Below are positions 24,893 to 35,600 of a DNA stretch of 64,000 bases, in pieces. Made by a program: the position numbers and the translations under genes. Position 1 is the first letter of the stretch; each line of letters starts with the position of its first letter. This stretch comes from Cylindrobasidium torrendii FP15055 ss-10 (lineage: Eukaryota; Basidiomycota; Agaricomycetes; Agaricales; Physalacriaceae), in contig KN880435.1 of assembly GCA_000934385.1 (NCBI GenBank), positions 248,001 through 312,000 on the forward strand, given 5' to 3'. The notes beneath the pieces were generated by a model that did no database searches, was not told the DNA's origin, and saw only the letters and a list, made by a program, of their open reading frames with translations.

Positions 24893-25110
24893 CCAATCCT
24901 AAATGTGGCCTCACTCTCAAGAATCCGAAGGCATGAGAAATGCACATAGATTTCATCGATGTCGATTTCGACGAGTTCCAAACCACTACTAGCAAGGACC
25001 TTGCTGCCATTAAAGATAAGCATGCAGCGCATATGCAGCCCTTACTAACGCTACAAGCCATCTTACTAAAAATGAGGTTCATTTCCTCTTTTTCAAACAC
25101 GAGCTGCACA
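24893..25110 (+). pseudogene. decayed tandem partial copy of the upstream hypothetical gene
   Basis: Two blocks resemble the preceding gene in the same order. Block one (about 24896-24975) matches 24179-24260 and shares CATCGATGTCGAT. Block two (about 24990-25110) matches 24579-24710, including AAGCATGC, the CATCTT..AATGAGGT exon-intron border and the CTCTTTTT intron. About 320 bases that hold the SUMO-motif region in the parent are missing between the blocks. The frame has stops and the copy lacks the first exons, so it is a non-functional remnant of a tandem duplication. Confidence 0.72.
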
Positions 25111-25162
25111 AATGAAGCCTAATATCAAGATGTATTGTTTACAAACGGAATATGCATGCCTA

Positions 25163-25880
25163 TCAATATTTCCTGACAAATGGCGCGAGCATATCCATGT
25201 GTTGTTCAGCATTTGGCGAGTCCTTGAAGAGATCTGTGAGGCCGTCCATCGTGAGGAATTGATGGTCCTCCCAATGGAAACCCGGAACGACGACCTCAGT
25301 GATCAGACATCCCGTCGTGTTCTTGTCCCCCATTGCGAGGTCTACGGGCAATAGTTTTGACATCTTCCACACCCCCGTGCCAACCAGGAGTAGACGGGTT
25401 TCGCCTTTGGATACATCTTCGCCCATGACGACCTTCTCTATGCGCGGCGGGCTTGTGGGATGAATGAGAGTGTATTCGGCGCGCCCGTGGTGAAGGACAT
25501 GGTAGGTCTACCGAGGCTGTGAGCACGCCAGCACATCGTCAGAGGCAATGAGTATGTGCTTACCACCGATTTATTCATGTGAATGACACCGTTCGGATCG
25601 TCGTGTGTAAGCAGGTAGTAGATTGACGTGGCCAGCGAACGCGGAGGCTTCCCGTCTTCCCATATGTCAGATTGATATCAAGAATGGCCACAGAAAAACT
25701 TTACCGACGAAGGGGGTGGGTACCTCGTCGGGCTGGCGGTCAGTCTCAACGAAGTAGCCTGATAAGAATAAGAAAATAACAGATGCACTTGTCAAGCTAG
25801 GGCGGACCTCCTTCAGGGTGCTTGATAAGGCCGAGGCTAGCAATGAGCTGGCTGTTGGATAGTGGGGTTGTAGTGCTCAT
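25163..25880 (-). CDS. DUF985 cupin-superfamily protein
   Basis: A small cupin-fold protein of the DUF985 (Cupin_5, PF06172) family. The start at 25880 reads MSTTTPLSNSQLIASLGLIK, followed by HPEGG, the family N-terminal signature. Downstream exons give YFVETDRQPDEV, PRSLATSIYYLLTHDDPNGV and AEYTLIHPTSPPRIEKVVMG. The last exon reads PGFHWEDHQFLTMDGL, the usual FHWEDH motif, and ends at 25163. The predicted product is about 190 residues, as in the family. The biochemical role of DUF985 proteins is largely unknown. It is convergent with the hypothetical gene at 23297, with the decayed repeat lying between them. Confidence 0.88.
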
Positions 25881-26617
25881 GGTTGAACGTTGAACGTTGA
25901 CGGTCAAGAGCAAGTTCAGATTGCAGTGTTGGGGGTGGACACGGAATGTCTTATTAGTACGTTCCAGAGATAGCAAAAGAGGCGACCATCCGCCTCGCCA
26001 GCAGTACCGAAAGGAGGGGTACGCATCGAACAAGCTGCCCCAAAAGGAATACCCGTTCAAACAACAAGTGAAATGAATACCGCATACTGGCGGATTCGAC
26101 AATGCAAGATATGGCAAGATGGTCACACAAGCAATTTCTGGGAATAGTGGATGTCGAATTCCAAACATTCGTGATTCAAGCATAACGAGGTGCTCGCTAG
26201 GTGCTTTGATAGTAGAAGGCAGCGGCCCTTGCCGGCGAGTCGAGCTTGATCTTGGTTTGAGGCGCTCAAACAGGTTCAAAACCTGATCGCAAACATATTG
26301 ACTTCCCGGCAACGCTGTAAGGCTATTGGATTAACGCAGCGACGTAGCGCGTATGTCGAGCGCAGCAATAACGAAGAGAAATCAGCTCAGCTATGCAATG
26401 TACACTGAGATTTAACGCGGAAGACTGCTTTCCGAAGCATTGACTCTGCAGTCGCAGCCAAGTCGCAGTTAGCTCTGATATCCGCTCTGCTTTTGCTGTT
26501 GCAGGGCTGTTGAGATCATCATGATGCCGTGCGCAGGTCCCGAAGCTGAAATGAGGTCAACGTCCCTTGCAGTGCAACCACCATCGTTCTCCCCAAGTTC
26601 TTCGGCCATCGTCCGCG
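25881..26617. other. divergent intergenic region
   Basis: About 740 bases between the divergent DUF985 and F-BAR genes. A minus-strand open frame continues upstream of the DUF985 start to 26312, but no initiation or family supports it. Promoters of both genes are expected here; no repeat or RNA gene was seen. Confidence 0.5.
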
Positions 26618-28210
26618 ATGAGCAGCGTGCAGTCACCTAGTTCCGTCTACTCGTCCGATAGGGCGTCCGATGTCTTCAATGGCAGTGCTTCTCGCGACTT
26701 TTGCAATTCGTTCTGGGGCGGCGATGACGGTGTGAACATCTTGTTCGCACGCATGCGCGGGGCAGCAAAGACGGCGGATGAGCTCAAATCGTTCTGGTCA
26801 ACCAGGCGCGTTTCTCTCCGCGCTGTCCACACTGCTAGCTCACTCGTCTGTAGGGCAGCCATCGAAGAAGAATATGCGAAGAAGTTGCTTCACTTGGGTC
26901 GGTCCACCCTAGGGCAGGATGAAATTGGGTGCGTTGCATATATCACCATTAGTCGGGCTACCGACGCAGGCATAGCGACGTCCGAACTATTTTGGACACT
27001 GTCAAACTCGAGACAGAGAAGATGGCGCAGGCGCATATCGACCTGACCCAGCAGATCCGCAAAGAGCTTGAAGCGCCGTGTATAGACCTCCAACACCGTT
27101 ACGCGGAGCACAAACACCACCTACAGCAGCCACTAGAGAAGAAGTTCAAACTCAAGCAGATGCAGGAATCCTATGTTGCCAAAGCGCGCGAGAAGTACGC
27201 ATCGGATTGTCTCCGGATCGCGTCCTATTCGAAACAGTTTGAGACTGCAGGTCGGGACCAGGACCGACTTCAGCAGAAATTGGCTCGCGCTCGGCAGACA
27301 GTAGCAGCCAACGAGAAGGATTATCGCAACTTCATCGAAAAGCTGCGAGAGATGGAGCGCGAGTGGGAAGCGGATTGGCGCGAGTTCTGCGACCACAGCC
27401 AGGACCTTGAGGAGGAACGTCTGGACTTTATGAAGGACAATCTATGGACGTATGCAAACGAGGTGTCGACAGTCTGTGTTGCCGACGACTTGGTATGTAT
27501 TCACACCATTTCACTGTTCGTCAATTAACCGCCCGGCGTAGTCTTGTGAAGCCATCCGCACTGTTCTCGACACATTCGAGGCCGAAAAGCATTTGGAGAG
27601 TTTTGCCAACCAATTCGGCAGCGGGAACACGATTCGTTCAACGCCTGCTTTCGACGACCAGACTGACCCCAACACCGAGCCCACTTTCACGCTCAAAGTC
27701 GCACGCTTCCCTCGCATTCGCAAGGCGCGGGAAGAACGCCGGCATATCTTCACACCACTAAACGAGAATAGTAGTGAACCTATACTCCAACCGCCTCCGC
27801 CAACTCCGCCAACTCAACCATCACCGCCGGCGCCATATCTTGCACCAGCAGCAGAGCCTCCACGTCGCATGGACAGTGTGAGAAGATTTTCGGTGCCGCT
27901 TCCAGAACAACCTGTGCTCGCTGGTCGGGATCCTGCACCGTCCCCGCGTCCGCCAGAGCACCTTGGCGGTGAAATTATGTTCTACGGTAATACCATTCCA
28001 CGAGCATTGTCTGCAACTCACACTTTAATAGTGAAAGCCTTGTATGATTATACGGCAACGATAGACGAAGAGTTTGATTTCCAGGCGGGTGATGTTATCG
28101 CAGTCACAGCGACGCCGGAGGATGGATGGTGGAGCGGCGAGTTGCTGGACGAACAAAGACGTGAGGCCGGCAGACACATTTTCCCAAGCAACTTTGTCAC
28201 GCTCTTTTGA
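26618..28210 (+). CDS. F-BAR and SH3 domain protein (Cdc15/Imp2/PSTPIP-like)
   Basis: A membrane-bending and actin-organising protein likely to act at the septum or at endocytic sites. The start MSSVQSPSSVYSSDRASD is at 26618. The F-BAR domain spans roughly residues 20-290: DFCNSFWGGDDGVNILFARM, IEEEYAKKLLHLGR, then a long coiled coil (KLETEKMAQAHIDLTQQIRK, KQMQESYVAKAREKY, RDQDRLQQKLARARQT). A disordered Pro-rich region (PPPPTPPTQPSPPAP) follows. The C-terminal SH3 domain reads VKALYDYTATIDEEFDFQAG, DGWWSGEL and FPSNFVTLF, with the ALYDY, WW and P..YV-type ligand residues in place. The SH3 start is reached by removing a 45-base intron that is itself open in frame. Confidence 0.89.
27987..28031 (+). 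other. 45-base stop-free intron directly before the SH3 domain
   Basis: Donor GTAATA and acceptor AATAG. Splicing joins FY to VKALYDY. Retention keeps the frame and inserts 15 residues before the SH3 domain. It is the shortest convincing intron noted in the window. Confidence 0.75.
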
Positions 28211-28400
28211 TAGTCGAAAGAGCGGAGAGCACACTCGGACAGTTACTACTACCTGATACCATTTCTTTCTAGATAGATTGCTACATCTATGATCATTGCT
28301 TGTATCTCCACCAAGTCATGACTCGCAGCTGCTTTAACTTGGGCGCCAGCAAGATAATACACACAATCCATAGGTATGTATGTACATTTGAGTTTGTCTT

Positions 28401-31400
28401 TCAGAACGGCAACCATCCTCGTGCTGTTTGCTTCGCAGATTGCTCTGCCGCTAGTCTCTTTGCCTGCTCATCATGTTAGATCGCATTTCATGAAGACGTG
28501 AGCACGCACCTGGTCGACCATTGTTTTACTGCCCTGCTCGAGTGAGTTGAACTGATCCTCCAAGTTTCCTAGCATCTGCCCTCGCTCATTCAAAGCGCTT
28601 GTGAGGCGACTGTACAATGTGCTGTGGGTCTGTTGTGCCGAAGCTAGGAGCGACGCAGCGCCCTTCTGTGCCCCTTCGAAGGAGACAGCGTTGCCTTGCA
28701 TTCCCGGCCTTTGTGCCGGTACGCTTGGTTCTGGGATTGGCCTGTCCGGACCTCCCACTTCCAAATCATTGAGCACCGTCTAATTGTGCAGAAAGAAAAG
28801 GAAAGCTCACATATTTCATCAACCTGGGCACCAGTTATCGACTGACTGCCTAATCCACCAAGCCAACTTCCGAAGAACGAGGCCGGACCCATGGATGCAG
28901 GTTGAGGCTGCGCTGGTATCGAGGACTTGTTCACAGCCAAGTCAATGTCGGGGGTGGGCAGGACGCGCCGTTGGTTGAAGAGCGTCCCGTACACAGCATG
29001 CGCAACCATGCCGGATTTGGGATGGTGATCCCAACCGATAAAGTCGCCAGACTTGTCCATTGCAAAGGATCTAATTAACTTAGCTCCAGAAACATCGAGA
29101 AAAATATGCAAGAGGAGGCGTACGGGCACTTAGGTACTGGGAACGTCCCAATAGGTTCGAGATGCGGAATGGAATAAGCAAGAATTTGATGTTCTTCGGT
29201 GAAAGCTACCAGCGCGGACGATCCTGCGGAAACAATAAGAGTTGAAACCGAGGTCAACAGAAAGCACTACTCACCGAGTTTCTCAACAATTTTCACATTC
29301 TTGACCTTAACCTTGCCTGCCCAATGTGTCCCAGCAATACGCTCCCCATCGACACAGTCGAATGTCTTGACGTTCTTCGCGCCAGCCACAACGAGATATG
29401 TCGGGTTTATGCCGATGGGATTTTGCACGTTGGTCAGGCCGTAACGGTTTGCGCCTGTTCGACCGCCAGTCTTGCGGTCGAGGACACAGGTGCCTTCGGG
29501 AAAAGGATCCTCTACACCGTCGACCTTGATGAAATCGGTTGGGCATGTCCACCCACTGCCCTTTTGTTGCAACGTATAAACTTCGGCATGTCCAGATGCA
29601 CGTACAGCAACGAGGCGGATGCCTGAGTTCTTCTCTGTACATTATCTAGTCTCAATGATGGTCGGGATTTGACAAGGTTTGGGCTCACCAGAAGATAGTG
29701 GACTTGCTGCCCACGTGAGAGATGCAACAGGATCTACACTTCGATGTCCTGGAATAAAGGATGCGCGAGAACGTCGTTGGCTAAATGGGTTGGAATACAA
29801 CATAGTCGAAGGCCCTCTTAGATCTATGATGAACAGTGCCCCATTCGCATAACCCACCGACAAGAAGCCAATGTCAGACAAGGCGAAAGCCGTGACCTGC
29901 CCTTGAACGGGGCTAAATAGACAGGCAGGGATATATCGCGAGCTTGGGGTAAAATTGAGATGCTCAAGGGAAACATAAGCATTGTCATCAAGGTCTCGCT
30001 GTATGTTGAGCCTGCGTTGATCCTGGCTCAGACGATAGAAAAGAAGGTCCCCAGTTGTGAGAACCACGGCGACGTCCAATGATTCTGAGGCGAAGTGTAC
30101 AGAGTGAATGCCCACGGGGATTGAGGAGGTTGGTAGAACGCGACTGGCGACAGATGGGTCGGAGAGCGCGGCGGTCACATCGATGGTGAGATGCGCTAGG
30201 GGGTCCGGGAAGTCACAGTCAATGGGTTCAGGATGAACAGGAAGCAGTAACTGGGTGCTGGCGTCGTAGAAGCGGATCGTAAGGTCGCTCGAATGCGTGA
30301 TGAGGATACGAGGAGGTTGGAACTATACAGTTAGCTTAGCAAACGATGAAGGTGGTGGTGTTATTTAGCGAACCTTGGATCCTTTAAGATCGACCTCATT
30401 ATTCCACGAAGCGCCGCCCTTCAATGGGACACGCAACTCAAAAGGTACGTTCCCATCCGAAAGTAACTTCTCATGACTGTCGCGCTCTACCACGACGAGC
30501 TGCCCTCCCAGAATGTCTGTAGACAATGCCCAAGGAAGTCGCATCTTTCGTGGGTCCGTACCCAGTTCCATTTCTGCTAGTGTTGACGACAGGTTATCCA
30601 CGATATCGCCTGACTGGCTTGCTGAGACAGGCTGGGTCTTGAAGGATGGAGGGGGGAATTGATGGCCTTGAATCGCACGGGTACCTCCATTTGCATCGGT
30701 GATTACCAAGAGGGCAATTGGGTCGAAGGTGTTGTTGAAGTGCGGGCTGGACTTTGGGACGAGAAGGTAGTCCTGGACGACCTCTGTGGTGGCGTACAAA
30801 TACGCGTCGAGGGGATCCAGTGATTCCCGCATTGCTGTACGGAAGAATGGATGCAGTGCGCCTTCGACAGCCGGTGTTGGGGGCTCGGGAGGATTAAATG
30901 CGGGCAGAGCAAGCACCATGAGCCCTGGGGCGTCTCCTGTTCTCAGTCCGCCAAGAACCGTGAGGGAAGTCTTTCCACCTCGGGGATCAGTCGAATCCGA
31001 GAACGCACTCCACGACATTTTGAAAATGGGTTCACGCATGATGGGAGTGGTCTTGCCCTTGTTCTCACCAAGATGTTGCTCGAGGCCATTCGGGTCCATT
31101 TGGTCGACATCGAGGTCGTCGAAAGTGCGTACGAGCAATGGTGTGACTTCATCCTCCATTGCCCAGAAGGCGAGAATTCCGTCAGTGTAGCCGACAACAA
31201 AGAAATGGCCAGATGGATGGATTGTGATGCTGGTTACTTCGGGTTTGCGAGGATGAAATATTTGCTGGAGGGGGTTAGAAGATAGACTCTGAGGGTAGCG
31301 ATTGGCCTACGGGGTCAGCATAGCCAAGGCCACCTGGAGCGCCGGGTGGGATAAGAAGTTCGTATACTCTCAAGGTATTTTTGACGGTCTGTGGAAGTTA

Positions 31401-32382
31401 AGTGAATGGCACAGGAACATGCTGATTAGGCAGCCTTACAACGTCAAACAAAACAATGCCAGCTGCATTGACAGTCAGCAACAAGGTCTCACGGCTTTTC
31501 TCGATTACATACCACTATATGCGACGAAAAGCAGGTTGAGATTCCGCGGATGGATAACAGCATCGATGGCAACGCCTCTTGGAAGTGTCAATGGACGCCA
31601 TTCGAGAATGGGATGGACGTCTGACGAACGATAGTGGATTGTACGCCTCGGCGGCGCCACTTAACGCTTTGTAGTCGAGGTGGGCCTGCCATAGATTTTT
31701 CGTTATATACTGCGATTTGCGTCGACATTGCAGGTCAAAGGTGCGTATCACGCCCGACTGAAGGCAGATGAAGGCCTGGGAAAATGGATAAGTATGCTTG
31801 CTATAGCCGTGTTCACGTCAGGCTCACATGGGAATGCGAGGGTGACAAAGTCAATGCACTGGTGACATATGAGTGAAACTACGATACGTGGCAAAGCGAA
31901 CACAGACGTGACTTTGTCGAAGGATGCGGTGGACAAGTGTTTTGGGCAGCCAAAGCGCGTCACGTTGAGATCCCAAAGATGCAGACGATTGTGATCGTCT
32001 GTGGCTGTGGTGAGCTTTCTGAGAAGGGGAAGAGTAGAACGCCGCCTACCGATACAAACCAGGCAACCCGTCGAGCAGGCAAATTGCAAGAATTTCACAC
32101 CAATACGTTCTGGGACTGCGATAGTTACTGATACTCCTGGTTTGCCGAAAATGTAGATATTTCCTTGAATAGTGCCTGCTGGGTATAAGGACAAGCTTTA
32201 TTGTGCAGGTTATAAGGGTACTATCCTGCGGCCAATAGACCATACACAGGATCTACAGCAATAGATGTAAGGTCCTGGGCAAACTCCCAGTGCTTCAATT
32301 CGCCGATGAGCCAGTCGCTCTGGTCGTGCAGGTCGGCGGACAAGTCGGGATAAGTATCGAACTTTCGAGTGAAAAGGGCCAT
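28401..32382 (-). CDS. tomosyn/Sro7/lethal giant larvae WD40 protein with R-SNARE-like tail
   Basis: A scaffold of exocytosis that binds SNAREs and Rab GTPases at the plasma membrane. The start at 32382 reads MALFTRKFDTYPDLSADLHD, then IGELKHWEFAQDLTSIAVDP and VYGLLAAG, the typical first WD40 blade of the family. The bulk forms two seven-bladed propellers split over many exons (for example GFLSVGYANGALFIIDLRGP and DSTDPRGGKTSLTVLGGLRT). The C-terminal part has AVYGTLFNQRRVLPTPDIDL and a SNARE-like coiled coil, SALNERGQMLGNLEDQF, whose NERGQ arginine fits the zero layer of R-SNAREs. The last exon ends AKRLAAEQSAKQTARGWLPF with the stop at 28401. A retained SNARE tail makes it more tomosyn-like than yeast Sro7 with its divergent tail. 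Confidence 0.86.
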
Positions 32383-32699
32383 GGATGGTGAGAGGCAACG
32401 AGTTCCGCTTGGCTGGCTGCTCCTCTGGGCAACCTTCGCGTGACGGTCTGAAATGTGATTACGTCATCGACCGCTGTCGTACCCAACAACAGCTCGAATT
32501 ATTGCTAAAAGGCGGTTTAATTGGGGAAAAAGCCAGCCGAAAATTCTTCACTCTCTCTTGTTGACGCGCTCCGTGATATCCAGAACGCGTCCAGGAGGCC
32601 ATCAGTGACTTGGGATCAACAGGCGTCAACACACTAGCCAAAGTCACGGCAAACGCCTGAGCTTGTCCATCTCCTTCAACTCGTCGCTGCTCGTCGGCA
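32383..32699. promoter_or_regulatory. divergent promoter region of tomosyn-like gene and TOR
   Basis: A 317-base region between two divergent start codons. It must hold both core promoters. No unmistakable TATA box was seen. Two near-identical short motifs (TCACGGC, CACTAGCC) were noted, with no known meaning. Confidence 0.5.
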
Positions 32700-35600
32700 A
32701 TGGCGTCCGTCCAATCGGCCCAGGTCGACGTGCTCACACAATGCTTTGCGGGCTTGCGAAGCAAAAGCCACGAACAACGGCTTGAAGCCGCCATCCGCCT
32801 CCGACGTTATGTCCGCCCAGTTACTTACGGCTATGAACCCAGACTCACAGCTGCTAGGTTGCTGCAACAACGGCAGAAATGACGCCTGACGCGGCCTCGA
32901 AGCTCTGGGACGATAACATCAACCGCAAACTGTTTGATCTCATGCATAGTCAGAATACTACGGATAATTATGGTGGTCTGCTGGCTATAGGTGCGTAGTC
33001 TGCATCACAGTCTTGCACAATCTAACCACTGTCTAGATCACCTTCTCGAGATTACCAGTGGGGAGACCATCGAGTCCAAAGTGAACTTGTTTCGGTTCTA
33101 CAACTATGTCAAGCACCTCTTTCCACACCACGATGTCAACCTTATGCTCGTCGCATCCAAAACGCTCGGACAGATTGCGCATATTGGCGGAGCATCCTTC
33201 GGTGACCGGTTTATGGACTTCGAGGTTCCCGCGGCAATTGAGCTCATGCACCCGGACAAGCAAGAGTCTCCCCGGTATGCCGGTGTCCTCATCCTCAAGG
33301 AACTCGCACGCAATAGTCCCGGATACTTCCACGCGCATATCAGTCTAGTTTTCGACAACATCCTCATTCCCCTGCGGGATCAGCGCGTCATCGTCCGCGA
33401 GGGTGCTGCAGAGCTGCTTGCTGCATGCTTGGAAATAGTCACCCAACGCGAGCGTCAAGCGCGGAATACGTATCTCACCAAGATCTTGCAGGATGCCCAG
33501 GGAGGACTGAGGTTGCCCCAAGCAGAAGTGATCCATGGCTCATTGCTGACTTACCGCGAGCTACTGCTGCACGCAGGCATGGTATGATTCTTCTACATCT
33601 AATGCATATATGCTTACACCAGTGTAGTTCATGAAGGATAGCTACATGGACACCGCAGAGAAGATACTCCGTTTCAGAAGCCACCGCGACCACCTCGTTC
33701 GAAAGCAGGTCATTGCAATGATACCCTCCCTGGCGGCCTATGATACCCAGACGTTCAAGGAGAACTACTTGGTCAAGGCCATGAGCCACTTGTTAACGCA
33801 GCTCGAGAAACCCCACGAGCGTCATTTCGGTACGGGCCTCTCATATCTGCATAACCACCCTTGCTCATTCGGTCGAAGCATTCATTGCAATTGGACACAC
33901 AGCCACCGCCATAGGCGCCGACATCAAAACCTTCCTTGAGTCGATCATGGCCCAAATCAAGATTGGTCTGCAAAGTCGGGGGTGGGAATTCAATGCTATT
34001 TGGTGCATCCTTCAGAGCTGACTTCATTACAGAAAGAAGAACACCATATCAGAGGAACCTATCTTCCAATGTATCGGCATGTTAGCAGCTGCTGTTGGCC
34101 CACATCTCACCAAGTACCTGCACGACCAGTACGATTTGATGTTCTCCGCTGGTCTCAGTGAGCCACTTGTACAGGCTCTTGCTGCCATCGTGCATTCCAT
34201 CCCCCCTGTTCTGGGAACCATCCAGGAGAAGCTTCTTAACCAACTCTCCTTAATACTGAGTGGTCAACCGTTCTATAAGCCACTGGGCGCACCTTCTGCA
34301 CTCCCGCCGGACACGTCCAGCTCAAGCAAGGAACTTGGTGCACAAGGCGCGACCGTGGAGAAGAATCCGGAGATTATTGCATTGGCGCTAAACACTCTCT
34401 GGTCCTTTGATTTCAGTGGTATGCGATAATGCCCAGCTCATTATGATACCTTTGACGAAAAATATTAGGGCAACTTCTCAACGAGTTTGTGCAGACTAAT
34501 GCAATGCCGTACCTTGAGGATGACAACTCAAACGTTCGCCGCGCAGCTGCGCTTACATGCTGCCGTCTTTTCCAACGTGACCCCATCACCTGGCAAACAA
34601 GCAGTCATGCCACAGAAATTGTCAACAACGTTCTGGACAAATTACTCACTGCTGGCATCGCCGATCCTGGTTTGTTGATCCCGCCAGCTATCGTGTTAGT
34701 TGCTCATATTTCTCCTAGATTCGTCTATACGACACACCGTTTTGTCGTCCCTTCACGAACGTTTCGACAGACATCTGGCGCAGTCCGAAAATGTCCGCTC
34801 GCTATTTATGGCGCTTAACGATGAGGAGCAGGAAAATCGTGTTGCAGCAGTCTCTCTGATCGGACGGCTGGCCAAGCACAATCCCGCCTATGTAGTGCCC
34901 TCGCTTCGCAAAGCTCTTATCCAATTGCTCACTGAGCTGCAATACACGAGTGTTCTGTTAGTGCTGTTTTTACTCCATATTTGCGTTCGCTTACCTTGTC
35001 TAGACGAAATCGCGAGGAATGTACTCGTTTGCTCTCGTTACTCATCACTGCTACACAACGCCTCATCAAGCCATACGCTATTCCTATCCTCCGGGTACTT
35101 CTCCAGAAGGCCAATGACTCCAACCCCACGGTCGCCTCGCACGTTCTCAACTGCATCGGCGAACTGTCGTGCGTCGCAGGCGAAGACCAAGAGACGTTCA
35201 ACTATGTTCCTGAGATCATGACTGTCCTCATGAACAAGCTTGCCGATCCCAATCTAACTGAGCGCGACGCTGCATTGCATACGCTCGGCCAAGTGTGTTC
35301 AAGCACGGGCTATGTCATCCAACCTCTAACGGACTACCCACAACTACTCGGCCTACTTGGGAAGATCCTCAAGACAGAGACTTCACAGAACATTCGGAGA
35401 GAGGTGGTCAAGGTACTTGGTATCCTCGGAGCCATTGATCCATATACTCGGAAGGTATGCATTGAACATCAACCTGGACTACAACACACGGCTTAATTCC
35501 AAGCAGGGTAGTCCAATGGACGATTTGACCAATGACACGACCATCACGGCTGTAAACCAAGTTCCATTGAATCAGAAAGATGCACTCACCTCGGACGACT

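Noticed and set aside
30786..31285. Two long plus-strand frames of more than 130 codons
   Set aside because: They are antisense shadows of the tomosyn-like exons, which have WD40-type sequence.
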